NCBI RefSeq assembly: GCF_008704425.1
Contig: NZ_CP023696.1
Coordinates: 6,661,580 to 6,725,579 of the forward strand
Reading direction: 5' to 3'
Length of the DNA: 64,000 nucleotides
DNA from: Streptomyces fradiae ATCC 10745 = DSM 40063
GTDB lineage: Bacteria; Actinomycetota; Actinomycetes; Streptomycetales; Streptomycetaceae
In this document: piece by piece, positions 7,881-16,317 of the stretch
How positions within the stretch are numbered: the first letter of the stretch is position 1
Layout of the letters: every line of letters begins with the position of its first letter
Translations under genes and position numbers: made by a program
The notes under the pieces: model-generated
Databases searched by the model: none
What the model saw: the letters and a program-made list of their open reading frames with translations, nothing else
Told to the model about the DNA's origin: nothing

Positions 7881-9605
7881 GTGGGCGTGGAGGATCCCTT
7901 GTCGCGGATGCCCCGGATGCGGCTCGACGAGCTGCTGGAGGAGCTGCAGGCGCGCATCAACGCCGCCCGCGGCACCCGCGACCGGGTGCACAGCCTGCTG
8001 GAGGCGGTCGTCTCCGTGGGCCGCGAGCTGGACCTCTCCCAGGTGCTCCGCCGCATCGTGGAGGCCGCCGCGCTGCTGGTCGACGCGCAGTACGCGGCGC
8101 TCGGCGTGATCGGCCCCGACGGGCGCACCCTCTCGCAGTTCCTGACCGTCGGCCTGGCCGACGAGGAGATCGCCAGGATCGGCCCCCTGCCCGCCGGCCA
8201 CGGCATCCTGGGCGAGCTCATCCGCAAGCCGGAGCCACTGCGCCTCACCGACCTGAGCGCCCACGAGGCGTCGTACGGCTTCCCCGCCCACCATCCGCCG
8301 ATGCGGACCTTCCTGGGCGTCCCCATCCGCGTGCGCGACGAGGTGTTCGGCAACCTCTACCTCACCGACAAGCGCGGCGGCCACGACTTCGACGCCGAGG
8401 ACGAGTCGGTGATCGCCACCCTCTCCGTCGCCGCCGGCGTCGCCATCGACAACGCCCGGCTGTACGAGGCGTCCCAGCGCCAGCAGCGCTGGCTCCAGGC
8501 GAACGCCGAGATCACCAGCAACCTGCTCTCCGGCAGCCCCCGGCTGCGGGTCCTGGAGCTGATCGCCCAGCGTGCGCGGGAGATCACCGGGGCGGCCCTC
8601 GCCGACGTGGCCGTGCCCGTGCCCGGCACCGGGGACCTCGTCGTCGAACTGGCCCTCGGCGAGGGCGGGGACCACCGCCGCGGCCTGGTCGTCCCCGTCG
8701 ACGGCACCCTCTCGGGCGCCGCCTACGAGGCCGGGGCGCCGGTCACCACGGCCGGCCTCGCCGACGACGACCGCTACGACACGGGCGGCGGCCGCTTCGA
8801 GGGCTTCGGGCCCGCCGTCGCCGTACCCCTGGGCACCGAGGCGCACGACACGCGCGGCGTCCTGCTGCTCGCCCGCCCCCAGGGAGAACCCCTCTTCACG
8901 GAGGGCGAGTTGCAGCCGCTCCTGGCGTTCGCCGGACAGGCCGCGCTCGCCCTGGAGCTGGCCCAGCGCCGTACCGACGCCGAGCAGCTCGCCCTGCTGG
9001 AGGACCGCGACCGGATCGCCCGCGACCTGCACGACCTCGCCATCCAGCGGCTGTTCGCCACCGGCATGACCCTGCAGAGCGCCGCGCGGCTGGTCGCGCA
9101 CGAGGGCGCCGCCGAGCGCGTCACCCGCGCGGTCGCCGACCTGGACGAGACCATCAAGATCATCCGCTCGACCATCTTCGGCCTGCGCGCCCGCGACGAG
9201 GACACCGGACCGAGTCTGCGCGCCCGCGTCGCCCGCGCGGTCGGGGAGACGGCGCACACCCTGGGCTTCCCGCCCCGCCTCAGCATGGAGGGCCTGCTCG
9301 ACACGGACGTGCCGCCCGGCGTGGCCGACCACGTGATGGCGGCCCTGACGGAGACCCTCAGCAACGCCGCCCGCCACGCCCACGCGACGCGCGTCGAGGT
9401 CTCCCTGCAGGCCACCGCCGACGAGGTCGTGCTGACGGTGACCGACAACGGCCGGGGCATACCGGAGGGCGGCCGGCGCAGCGGCCTGCGGAACCTGGAG
9501 GAGCGCGCCCGCGGGGTGGGCGGCACCCTGGAGGTCGGCAGCCCCGCCGGGGGCGGCAGCCGGCTCGTGTGGCGGGCCCCGCTCGCCCCCGTTGACGCCG
9601 CCTGA
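7881..9605 (+). CDS. DevS/DosS-like tandem-GAF sensor histidine kinase
   Basis: A 574-residue cytoplasmic kinase: GAF-A (about 60-200), GAF-B (about 215-365), a HisKA_3 dimerisation domain with phospho-acceptor His in RIARDLHDL, and an HATPase with N-box ETLSNAARHAHA and G-box DNGRGIPEGG. The GAF-A stretch PAHHPPMRTFLGVPIRVRD closely resembles the region of Mycobacterium tuberculosis DevS around its haem-ligating His, so O2/NO/CO or redox sensing is likely. GTG 7881 is preferred over GTG 7875 because GGAGGAG at 7869-7875 then has proper spacing. The likely partner is the NarL-type regulator at 10493, with a PPOX gene between them. Confidence 0.9.
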   Translation: MGVEDPLSRMPRMRLDELLEELQARINAARGTRDRVHSLLEAVVSVGRELDLSQVLRRIVEAAALLVDAQYAALGVIGPDGRTLSQFLTVGLADEEIARIGPLPAGHGILGELIRKPEPLRLTDLSAHEASYGFPAHHPPMRTFLGVPIRVRDEVFGNLYLTDKRGGHDFDAEDESVIATLSVAAGVAIDNARLYEASQRQQRWLQANAEITSNLLSGSPRLRVLELIAQRAREITGAALADVAVPVPGTGDLVVELALGEGGDHRRGLVVPVDGTLSGAAYEAGAPVTTAGLADDDRYDTGGGRFEGFGPAVAVPLGTEAHDTRGVLLLARPQGEPLFTEGELQPLLAFAGQAALALELAQRRTDAEQLALLEDRDRIARDLHDLAIQRLFATGMTLQSAARLVAHEGAAERVTRAVADLDETIKIIRSTIFGLRARDEDTGPSLRARVARAVGETAHTLGFPPRLSMEGLLDTDVPPGVADHVMAALTETLSNAARHAHATRVEVSLQATADEVVLTVTDNGRGIPEGGRRSGLRNLEERARGVGGTLEVGSPAGGGSRLVWRAPLAPVDAA

Positions 9606-9699
9606 AGCCCGCCGGGCCCCGTTCCCGTCCCGGCCCCGTTCCCGCCCCGGCCCCGGGCCCTCGCCCGGCCGGAGGGCGCCCGGAGCGTCCCGCTGGGGA

Positions 9700-9772
9700 C
9701 CGGGCACGGGCGGAGGCACGGGCGTGCCCGGATACGGGCGGAGGCACGGGCTGCCCGGGTACGGGCGGGGGC
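9700..9772. repeat. Imperfect tandem repeat (about 30-bp unit)
   Basis: The unit ACGGGCGGAGGCACGGGC(G)TGCCCGG occurs about two and a half times between the convergent kinase and PPOX genes. The copies contain internal GGGCAC/GTGCCC complementarity and may act as a terminator region. Confidence 0.5.
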
Positions 9773-9776
9773 GCCG

Positions 9777-10241
9777 CTACTCCGTGAGCCGCAGCCCCGT
9801 CACCAGGTCCGGGCGGATGCGCAGCGCGGCGTCGCCCAGCGGGGCGTCCGCCCACGGGCGCAGCCGGTTCGAGAAGCGGGCCAGCTCCGCGGCGTCGGTG
9901 ACACGGCGGGCGTAGCCGGTCACCACCACGCTCCAGCCGAGGTGCGTCCGGGCGTCGATCACGTCGGCCTCGTACGCCACCACGACCCCGCGCGTGTCGG
10001 CGGGGGCCACGACGGAGGCGAGGGTCGCGCCGTCGTGGAGCCGCACGATGATGTCCTCGCCGTCCATGAGGTGGTTGACGGGGCGGATCGCGGGCAGCGC
10101 CTGCTGGGTGAAGACGATCCGGCCCAGCGACACGGAGCCCAGCAGGCGCAGCGCCTCGGCCCGGTCGAGGTGGGCCATGCGCCGGGGTGCCACCGTCTCC
10201 CGGTGGCCGGCCACCGGTCGATGCGTGGCTGCGTCGTTCAT
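9777..10241 (-). CDS. PPOX-like flavin-binding split-barrel protein
   Basis: A 154-residue member of the pyridoxamine 5'-phosphate oxidase-like split-barrel fold (start ATG 10241, preceded by AAGGTGGG). The sequence HLDRAEALRLLGSVSLGRIVFTQQALPAIRPVNHLMDGEDIIVRL is typical of small flavin, haem or F420-binding proteins of actinobacteria, many of them in DevR/DosR-type dormancy regulons. It sits head-to-head with the response regulator at 10493 and tail-to-tail with the sensor kinase; two dyad sites lie in the shared promoter region. Cofactor and substrate cannot be told from sequence. Confidence 0.85.
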   Translation of the reverse strand: MNDAATHRPVAGHRETVAPRRMAHLDRAEALRLLGSVSLGRIVFTQQALPAIRPVNHLMDGEDIIVRLHDGATLASVVAPADTRGVVVAYEADVIDARTHLGWSVVVTGYARRVTDAAELARFSNRLRPWADAPLGDAALRIRPDLVTGLRLTE

Positions 10242-10325
10242 CGTGCCCACCTTCTGCTCCGCCCTGCGCCGTCGGCCCGCGGGCCGCCTTTTCGGCCAGG
10301 GTGCCGCGACGCCCCCCGCCGTACC

Positions 10326-10344
10326 AGGGCCGAACGGGCCCCTT
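10326..10344. promoter_or_regulatory. DevR-like dyad, copy 1
   Basis: AGGGCCGAACGGGCCCCT is an inverted repeat between the divergent PPOX and response-regulator genes. It resembles copy 2 and the two dyads upstream of the flavohemoprotein. Assignment to the DevR/OsdR family is by similarity of layout to the DosR box (GGGAC...GTCCC). Confidence 0.5.
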
Positions 10345-10398
10345 TCCGCGCCCGTTGCCCCGGCCGGACGCCCGCCAGGTGGCGGGATCGGTGCCGAT

Positions 10399-10416
10399 CA
10401 GGGCCGAAAGGCCCTG
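10399..10416. promoter_or_regulatory. DevR-like dyad, copy 2
   Basis: CAGGGCC GAAA GGCCCTG is a perfect 7-bp inverted repeat around 4 nt, about 80 bp upstream of the response-regulator start. It is likely an operator, possibly autoregulatory. A stable GNRA-type hairpin in RNA is the alternative. Confidence 0.5.
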
Positions 10417-10492
10417 GCCGGACGTCCCGGCGCCGGGCAGGATACGGAAGGATCCGCCCGCGGCGGAGTACACGGAGACAACGGAGAGTGCG

Positions 10493-11227
10493 ATGACGGA
10501 CAGCAGCGGCGGCCCCGGCGAGAAGGAGCCGGTGAGGGTCTTCCTCCTCGACGACCACGAGGTGGTACGCCGTGGCGTGCACGACCTGCTGGACGCCGAA
10601 CCGGACCTGACCGTCGTGGGCGAGGCCGCCACGGCCGAGCAGGCGCTCGTCCGCGTGCCCGCGCTGCGGCCGCAGGTCGCCGTGCTCGACGTGCGCCTCC
10701 CCGACGGCGACGGCGTGACCGTCTGCCGCGAACTGCGCTCCCGCATGCCGGAGCTGGCCTGCCTGATGCTCACCTCCTTCGACGACGAGGAGGCCCTGCT
10801 GGACGCGATCATGGCGGGGGCCTCCGGGTACGTGCTCAAGCAGATCACCGGTACGGACCTGGTCCAGGCCGTCCGCACGGTCGCCTCGGGCCAGTCGATG
10901 CTCGACCCGGGAGCCACCGCGCGCGTGATGGCCCGGCTGCGCGGCGGCGCCGAACCGGCGCAGGAACCGGCCGCGTCGAGCCTGTCCGGGCTGACCGACC
11001 GGGAGCGGGAGATCCTCGCCCTGGTGGGGGAGGGGCTGACGAACCGGGAGATCGGCAAGCGGCTGTACCTCGCGGAGAAGACAGTCAAGAACAACATCTC
11101 CCGCCTGCTCGCCAAACTGGGCGTGGAGCGCCGGGTGCAGGCCGCCGTCATCGCCACCCAGGCCCTGGCCGCCCAGGAGGACCGGGGCGGCACGGCGCCG
11201 GGCCGCGAAGGCCGCCCCCGCCACTGA
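10493..11227 (+). CDS. NarL/DevR-type response regulator
   Basis: A 244-residue regulator with an N-terminal receiver (VFLLDDHEVVRRGV; phospho-acceptor Asp in VAVLDVRLPDGDG; Thr in MLTSFDD; Lys in YVLKQITG) and a C-terminal LuxR-type HTH (LTDREREILALVGEGLTNREIGKRL, then AEKTVKNNISRLLAKLGVERR). ATG 10493 follows GGAGAG at 10483. It is the expected partner of the DevS-like kinase at 7881, by family and position. It probably controls genes behind the GGGnCC dyads here and near the flavohemoprotein. Two strong hairpins follow the gene. Confidence 0.92.
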   Translation: MTDSSGGPGEKEPVRVFLLDDHEVVRRGVHDLLDAEPDLTVVGEAATAEQALVRVPALRPQVAVLDVRLPDGDGVTVCRELRSRMPELACLMLTSFDDEEALLDAIMAGASGYVLKQITGTDLVQAVRTVASGQSMLDPGATARVMARLRGGAEPAQEPAASSLSGLTDREREILALVGEGLTNREIGKRLYLAEKTVKNNISRLLAKLGVERRVQAAVIATQALAAQEDRGGTAPGREGRPRH

Positions 11228-11307
11228 CCCCGTCCGTCCGCGCGCCCGGCCTCGCCCGCGCCCGGACGGGATGCCCCGGTCACGTCCACCCGCGCGTTCG
11301 CGGGTCC

Positions 11308-11331
11308 GGCCCCGCCGATCCCGGCGGGGCC
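11308..11331 (+). terminator. Hairpin terminator after the response regulator
   Basis: A perfect 10-bp inverted repeat (GGCCCCGCCG / CGGCGGGGCC) with a 4-nt loop lies 80 bp downstream of the response-regulator stop codon. Confidence 0.6.
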
Positions 11332-11416
11332 GTTCCCTGCCGCCGCCCCGGCCCTGGCGCGGTGCCGCGGGCGCGGCGGGGCGCACGCCCCGCACCGCGG
11401 CGGCACACACGCCGAC

Positions 11417-11455
11417 GCCTGACGCCCGGCTCCTCCTGGGAGCCGGGCGTCAGGC
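11417..11455. terminator. Bidirectional hairpin terminator
   Basis: A perfect 17-bp inverted repeat (11417-11433 and 11439-11455) with a 5-nt loop lies between the convergent response-regulator and flavohemoprotein genes. Confidence 0.75.
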
Positions 11456-11574
11456 ACGGGGCCGGGGCGCCGGGGTGAGGGCCCGGCACCACGGCCGGCC
11501 GCGGCGGCCCCTCCCGGCGGCGGAGAGCCGAGGCGGGGGCCGAAGCAGGGGGCCGGGGCCGAGGGGCGTGGATC

Positions 11575-12777
11575 TCAGGCCGTCGCGTCGGCCAGCCACA
11601 GGTCGGGGCCGAACACCTCGTACCGGATGTTGCGCGCCGGGACGCCGTCCCGCAGCAGCCGGCTCCTGACCTCCCGCATGAAGGCCAGCGGGCCGCACAG
11701 GTACACGCTCGCGTCGGCCGGCACGTCCAGCCCGTCGACGTCCATCAGGCCCGTCCGGGCCCCCGGCTGCTCGTGGGCGTCGACCTCGTACCAGAACGCG
11801 GCGCGTGCGTCGGGCAGTTCGCGCACCAGCCGGTCGGTGTCGGCCCGCAGCGCGTGCGAGCCGGGGGAGCGGTCGGCGTGCAGCACCGTGACGGGGCGGG
11901 TGGAGCCGGAGGCCGCCAGGTGCTCCAGCATGCCCACCATGGGGGTGCAGCCGATGCCCGCCGAGACGAGCACCAGCGGCGCGTCCGACTCGTCCAGCAC
12001 CACGTCGCCGAACGGCGCCGACAGGGTCAGCGTGTCACCGGCCCGGACCGTGCGGTGCAGCAGGTTCGACACCTCCCCGTCGGGCGCCCCGTCGCCCGTC
12101 ACGCGCTTGACGGTGATGCGGCGCACCTCCTCGCCCGGCGCCGACGACAGGCTGTACTGGCGCAGCTGGTGCACCCCGTCCGGCATCCGCACCCGGACGC
12201 TGACGTACTGTCCGGCGCGGGCGAGCGGCGCGGGAGCGCCGTCGGCGGGGCGCACCAGGAACGACACGGTGTCGCCGGTCTCCACCCGGCGCTCCACGAC
12301 CGTCCACTCCCGCCACGGGTGCCCGGGCTTCACCTGGGCCTCCAGGTAGAGCCGCGCCTCCTGGGCGATCAGCGCACCCGCCATCAGCCAGTACACCTCG
12401 TCCCAGGCCGCGGCGACCTCGGGTGTGACGGCGTCGCCGAGCACCTCCGCGATGGCGCGGAACAGGTACTTGTGGACGATCGTGTACTGGTCGTCCGTGA
12501 CACCGACGGCCACGTGCTTGTGGGCGATGCGGGCGAGCAGCGTGTCCGGACGGGTGCCCGGCTCGGTGATCAGCGCCCCGGCGAAGGCGGCGATGGACCC
12601 GGCCAGCGCCCGGCGCTGCGCCCCGCTCGCCTGGTTGCCCCGGTTGAACATCCCGTCCAGCAGCTCGGGGCGTTCCGCGAACATCGTCGTGTAGAACCGG
12701 GTGGTTATCTCGTCCAGCGCACCGCCGACGGCAGGCAGGGTGGCCCGGATCATCGCGGCCGACTCGGCAGACAGCAT
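11575..12777 (-). CDS. hmp: Flavohemoprotein (nitric oxide dioxygenase)
   Basis: A 400-residue NO dioxygenase that converts NO and O2 to nitrate using NAD(P)H. Residues 1-140 are a globin with distal Tyr in TRFYTTMF, Gln in NQASGAQ and proximal His in AHKHVAVGV. Residues 150-255 are the FAD domain (RQYSLSSAPG) and 260-400 the NAD domain (GIGCTPMVGML, YLCGPLAFM). ATG 12777 (MLSAESAAM) fits the globin start; the open frame to 12852 adds an unlikely extension. A DevR-like dyad about 100 bp upstream suggests control by the nearby two-component system. Length and motifs are complete. Confidence 0.93.
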   Translation of the reverse strand: MLSAESAAMIRATLPAVGGALDEITTRFYTTMFAERPELLDGMFNRGNQASGAQRRALAGSIAAFAGALITEPGTRPDTLLARIAHKHVAVGVTDDQYTIVHKYLFRAIAEVLGDAVTPEVAAAWDEVYWLMAGALIAQEARLYLEAQVKPGHPWREWTVVERRVETGDTVSFLVRPADGAPAPLARAGQYVSVRVRMPDGVHQLRQYSLSSAPGEEVRRITVKRVTGDGAPDGEVSNLLHRTVRAGDTLTLSAPFGDVVLDESDAPLVLVSAGIGCTPMVGMLEHLAASGSTRPVTVLHADRSPGSHALRADTDRLVRELPDARAAFWYEVDAHEQPGARTGLMDVDGLDVPADASVYLCGPLAFMREVRSRLLRDGVPARNIRYEVFGPDLWLADATA

Positions 12778-12880
12778 GAACGCTCCTGAGAGGGAAGGGG
12801 GAGAGCTGGGGCGCTGCACGGTGGCAGGCACCCACTGGTCTAGCAGCCGCACGGCCGCCTGACCCCCGTTCCGGTGGGAT

Positions 12881-12898
12881 GCGGGACCAACGGCCCGC
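12881..12898. promoter_or_regulatory. DevR-like dyad upstream of the flavohemoprotein
   Basis: GCGGGACCAACGGCCCGC has 5-bp perfect arms (GCGGG/CCCGC) around ACCAACGG and shares the GGGACCAACG core with the copy at 13249. It lies about 105 bp upstream of the flavohemoprotein start codon. Confidence 0.5.
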
Positions 12899-13248
12899 GG
12901 GTCGGGGACGTCCGGTCCGGCACGGGCCCGGCCCGGCCGGGACGCCCGGCCCGTCCGCGACGGCCGGCGCGGGCACCTCGGCCCTCACCCGCGCCCGTGG
13001 CGCGAATCGTCGGCACGCGCCCGCGGGCCCGCCCCCCGCCCGGTCGCGCAGGCCGGGTCCGCGGCCGGGCCCATGACGGGTGGTCGTCTGACGCCCGCCG
13101 CCCGGCCGGCGCGACCGCCTGGGGGACGACGCCGGGACGCGAGCGCCACGCCGGCCGCGGCTGACGCTGCGTCGGCCCTCGGCGGCGGCTGCCCGGGGGC
13201 GGGAGGCCCGCGTGCCGCGGGCGGACGCGCTCCCCCCCCCGCCGGCCC

Positions 13249-13267
13249 GCGGGACCAACGTCCCCGC
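13249..13267. promoter_or_regulatory. DevR-like dyad in the non-coding stretch
   Basis: GCGGGACCAACGTCCCCGC contains perfect GGGAC/GTCCC arms around CAAC, the closest of the four copies to the mycobacterial DosR box. It has no obvious gene immediately downstream on either strand. Confidence 0.5.
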
Positions 13268-13627
13268 CGGGGAGGCCGCCCGGCCCGTCCCGTGCGCGGC
13301 CCGGTCACCGCATGCTGGGAGCGACCGGGCCGCCCGTGCGCACGACCGCGCACGGCGTCTCCGGGCCACGGCCCCCGCCCGGCCCGGAGGCGGCACGGTC
13401 ACCGCCGGGCCGCCCTCCCTCTCCCCCGACAGGAGGGCGGCCCGCCGCGACCCCGCCACCCGCCCGGGCCCCGCGCACCGGCCCGGAGGCTTCGTCCCCC
13501 GAGCCGGTGCCGGCCCCGAGCAGCCCGGCACCGGACGCCGCCCACCCCGGGACGCGCGACGGGGTACGCCGCCGCGGGGAGCCGCCGCCCGGTCCCGGCC
13601 GCGCCCGCCCGGCCCGCCGCGGCCCCG

Positions 13628-13969
13628 CTACAGCTGCTCGCCGGCCATGACGGCGGCCATCCGCAGGTGCGGGGCGGCCTCGTCGGGGCGGCCCTGCCGC
13701 TCCAGGGTGCGGCCGAGCATGAGCCGGGCGTAGTGCTCGACGGGGTCGCGCTCCAGCAGCGCCCGCAGCTCCGTCTCGGCGCGCGTGAGCTGGGCGGAGT
13801 GGTAGTACGCGCGGGCCAGCAGCAGCCGCTGGGCGGTCTGGCCGGGGTACTCCTCGACCAGACCGCGCAGGATGCGCGCGGCCGTCTGGTACTGCTTCGC
13901 CTCGAAGAACATCCGGGCGCGCTCCCACCGCTCACCGGCCGTGCCGAACTCGAAGTACGTGTCGCCCAC
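13628..13969 (-). CDS. Small tetratricopeptide-repeat protein
   Basis: A 113-residue soluble protein made of about three TPR units: ERARMFFEAKQYQTAARILRG, then QRLLLARAYYHSAQLTRAETELRALL, then HYARLMLGRTLERQGRPDEAAPHL. GTG 13969 is used as start, with a purine-rich GAGAGGCAGAG before it. The YFEFG N-terminus is seen in short TPR proteins of Streptomyces. TPRs mediate protein-protein contacts; the partner is unknown and neighbours give no hint. No signal peptide or membrane segment. Confidence 0.85.
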   Translation of the reverse strand: MGDTYFEFGTAGERWERARMFFEAKQYQTAARILRGLVEEYPGQTAQRLLLARAYYHSAQLTRAETELRALLERDPVEHYARLMLGRTLERQGRPDEAAPHLRMAAVMAGEQL

Positions 13970-14145
13970 TGCTCTGCCTCTCGGTGCGTCCGACGCCTGT
14001 GCACCCGTAAGCGGCGGCGGACCGCTCCCTATTCCGCCGGCCGCCTCACCGGTCCTGTCAGCAGCGGAGCCCTGCCGTCACCCGTCACGGTGGTGCCCGG
14101 CGCGTCCCGCCCCGCGACCGCCCGGCGGCCGGGCACCGTGGCCGT

Positions 14146-14613
14146 ATGCGTACGACCCGGCTCGCCCTCACCGCCCTGGCCGCAGCGCTCGCCCTCGCCG
14201 GCTGCACCTCCGTACGAGGCGAAGCGCCCGCCCCGCCACCCGCGCTCGGCGGGTCCCCGGGCGGGAGCCGCCCGCCCGCGGCCGCGCCGACCGCGCCACC
14301 GGCACCGGCCGCCGCGCGCGAGGAGCCGGCCGGGACGGGCCCCGTCCCGTCGCCGGCCGCGTCGGGCGGCACCGGCGCACCCGCCGGGGCGTCCGTGCCG
14401 CACCGCACCGAGGGCCGGCCGGTGCCCCACCGTCCGGAGCCGCCCCGCACCGCCCCGCCGCCCTCACCGGACCGCGACGGCGGGGCTCCGCGACCGGCGC
14501 CCGCCGACCGGCCCGGACCGGGGGAGACGGTGCGGATGCGCGAGCTGTGCCAGGCGGCGCGCGGCACGGTGGACCCCCAGATCGCCGACCTCTGCCGGCG
14601 CGCCTACGGCTGA
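14146..14613 (+). CDS. Proline-rich lipoprotein
   Basis: A 155-residue predicted lipoprotein. The N-terminus RTTRLALTALAAALALAGC carries a lipobox (LAGC), so Cys 20 would be diacylated after signal-peptidase II cleavage. Residues 21-130 are Pro/Ala/Gly-rich and probably a wall-spanning disordered tether. The last 30 residues (MRELCQAARGTVDPQIADLCRRAYG) are a better-conserved helical segment with two Cys that could pair. No enzymatic domain is visible. The gene is convergent with the serine protease gene. Confidence 0.7.
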   Translation: MRTTRLALTALAAALALAGCTSVRGEAPAPPPALGGSPGGSRPPAAAPTAPPAPAAAREEPAGTGPVPSPAASGGTGAPAGASVPHRTEGRPVPHRPEPPRTAPPPSPDRDGGAPRPAPADRPGPGETVRMRELCQAARGTVDPQIADLCRRAYG

Positions 14614-14661
14614 CGCCGGACTGTGCCCGCGGAGGTACCGCCGTGCTCCGGTCGCCCGGCG

Positions 14662-14693
14662 GCCCGCCGCGTCCCGGCGGCGTCCCGGCGGGC
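14662..14693. terminator. Hairpin between lipoprotein and protease genes
   Basis: GCCCGCCG (14662-14669) pairs with CGGCGGGC (14686-14693) across a GC-rich loop in the 80-bp gap between convergent genes. Confidence 0.45.
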
Positions 14694-14694
14694 G

Positions 14695-15579
14695 CTACGG
14701 CTTGGGCAGGGCGCAGCCCGGGCGCCCGAGGTCGATCCTGTTGCCCGCTGCGACGCACGGAGCGATCGTGTGCGTCTGCTGGGCGTAGTTGATGCCCGGA
14801 CGCACCGTCACCGTGCCGTTCGCGTCGACCTCGCACGGGTTGTTGACGGTGCACCGGCCGCCGTCCTCGTTGCCGGTGTTGTTGACGGCGACGACCTTGC
14901 CCGTCGCGGTGTCGATCACGGGGGAGCCGGAGGTGCCGCCGATCGTGTCGCAGGCGGAGGTGTACCGGATGGAGTCCTTCCAGGTCCAGTCGCCCTCCTT
15001 CAGCCGGTAGGCGAAGCCGTCGACGGAGCAGCTGTAGATCCGCTTCCAGTACCCGGAGACCACCTTGATGGCGGTGCCCTGTGCGGGTCGGGCCGTGTCC
15101 AGCTCGAGCGCCCTGATGCGGTGGCGGTCCTCGATCTGCCGGTAGGTGCTGGTGAGTTCGTACAGCGAGACGTCGGTGTCCGTCATCGTCGCGTAGGCGA
15201 TCTTCCCGGCCCGCAGGGTGGCGACGCCCCGGCCCGAGGAGTCCAGGAGGGTGAAGCCGCGGGTCGAGGGCCGGTTCACCACGACCACGCCGGGGCCGGG
15301 CATGCCGCCCTCCAGGCAGTGGCCGTTGGACAGCACCAGGGCCCGGTCGTCGGGCTGCGACTGCGGCAGGCGCACGACGGAGCCGGAGCAGTTGCTGAGC
15401 GCCACCGTTCCGGCGAAGTCGACGGTGGCCGCGGCGGACGCGGCCGGGGCGGCGGAGGGCGGAGCGGATGCCGGTGCCGGTGCCGGTGCCGTGGCGGGGA
15501 CGGCGGTGGCGGCCGCGGGAGCGGCGCCGAGGCCGAGGAGCGCCAGCGTGAGCAGGGCGCCGGCGAGGGGCTTCTTCAT
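14695..15579 (-). CDS. Secreted trypsin-like serine protease (S1 family)
   Basis: A 294-residue exported protein starting at ATG 15579 (MKKPLAGALLTLALLGLGAAP); a much longer open frame adds an implausible basic extension. After the signal peptide comes an Ala/Pro linker to about residue 50, then an S1-like peptidase: His in SNGHCLEGG, Asp in TDTDVSLYEL and Ser in GTSGSPVID. The conserved Cys near the active-site His and others suggest disulfides. The Ser motif GTSGSP matches extracellular trypsin-like enzymes of Streptomyces rather than classical GDSGGP trypsin. The divergent promoter region contains an AT-richer imperfect palindrome at 15613-15636. Confidence 0.85.
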   Translation of the reverse strand: MKKPLAGALLTLALLGLGAAPAAATAVPATAPAPAPASAPPSAAPAASAAATVDFAGTVALSNCSGSVVRLPQSQPDDRALVLSNGHCLEGGMPGPGVVVVNRPSTRGFTLLDSSGRGVATLRAGKIAYATMTDTDVSLYELTSTYRQIEDRHRIRALELDTARPAQGTAIKVVSGYWKRIYSCSVDGFAYRLKEGDWTWKDSIRYTSACDTIGGTSGSPVIDTATGKVVAVNNTGNEDGGRCTVNNPCEVDANGTVTVRPGINYAQQTHTIAPCVAAGNRIDLGRPGCALPKP

Positions 15580-15612
15580 GTGGGGGGTCCTTGTCCGAGG
15601 GGGCGGAGGGTC

Positions 15613-15636
15613 ATGCGCATTCTCGATAATGGGCAT
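15613..15636. promoter_or_regulatory. Imperfect 24-bp palindrome in a divergent promoter region
   Basis: ATGCGCATT and AATGGGCAT flank a short AT-rich centre (CTCGAT) between the protease and the hypothetical gene at 15769. The AT content is conspicuous here and suits an operator or promoter of the protease. Confidence 0.35.
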
Positions 15637-15768
15637 GTCCCCGACAAGAAGGCGTTTCGGCCGACGACCGCGCGAGGCCGTGCCGTTCCCGCCGCCGAGC
15701 ATCACCGGGCGTGACGAGCGGCGGCGGGGGCAGGGGACAATGCAGGCCGAACAGAAGGGGAGGGGTGC

Positions 15769-16317
15769 GTGACCTCGTCAAAGGCGCGGGCCCGGCTGCG
15801 GGCCGTGGAGCAGCGGTTGTCCGACCCGGCCCCGGCGCGGCTCGCCGGACAGACCGCGATACCCCTTGTATGGCGGCAGGCCGCGCTGTGGCCCGAAGAC
15901 GCCCCGCGACAGGAGCCTGCCCCGCGGCAGGCCCCTGTCCCGCGGCAGGCGTCGGCCGCGGGCCCTGCCCCCGGACCGGCGGCACCGGATCCGGCCCGCA
16001 CCCCCGCGACCTCCGCGCCGGACGCCGCGGCCGAGCCGCCGTGCCGCGCTCCGCTGGGGCCGCGCCCCGCACCGGCCCCTCCCCGGCCCGCCCCCGAGCC
16101 GGGGGCCGCACCTGACGCCCCCGGCCCGCGGGGCCGAACCCCCGGCCCCGTACCGGGTCTCGGAGCCGAGCCCGCGCCCGCGCGCAGGCGGGGGCGGGGG
16201 CGCCGGTCCGGCCGGTACGCGTTCGACGACCCGGCGCGACCGGCCACCCGGCCCCGCCGCAGCTACGTGCACGGGCGCCGTATCGCCCTCCTGGCCCTGG
16301 TCGGCGACTACTTGTGA
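15769..16317 (+). CDS. Hypothetical Pro/Ala-rich protein
   Basis: A 182-residue protein of unknown function. GTG 15769 follows a strong purine tract (AAGGGGAGGGG). The N-terminus (SSKARARLRAVEQRLSDPAP) and the C-terminus (RSYVHGRRIALLALVGDYL) are the only ordered-looking parts; residues 45-150 are Pro/Ala-rich with short RQ(E/A)PAP repeats. The pattern suggests two short helical ends joined by a disordered linker. No homologous family is recognised. The good ribosome-binding site and GC-biased codon positions support coding. Confidence 0.55.
   Translation: MTSSKARARLRAVEQRLSDPAPARLAGQTAIPLVWRQAALWPEDAPRQEPAPRQAPVPRQASAAGPAPGPAAPDPARTPATSAPDAAAEPPCRAPLGPRPAPAPPRPAPEPGAAPDAPGPRGRTPGPVPGLGAEPAPARRRGRGRRSGRYAFDDPARPATRPRRSYVHGRRIALLALVGDYL

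Larger units (their letters stand above)
12778..13627. other. 850-bp region without a convincing gene
   Basis: Between the flavohemoprotein start and the TPR gene all frames are open for long stretches but give only Pro/Arg/Gly-rich shadow translations. The stretch holds the flavohemoprotein promoter and two DevR-like dyads (12881-12898, 13249-13267). It may be regulatory DNA or hold a small RNA; no gene can be supported. Confidence 0.5.

Noticed and set aside
13073..14788. 571-codon plus-strand frame across the flavohemoprotein-TPR-lipoprotein region
   Set aside because: It overlaps well-supported genes on both strands, is Arg/Pro/Ala-rich and has no recognisable motif.
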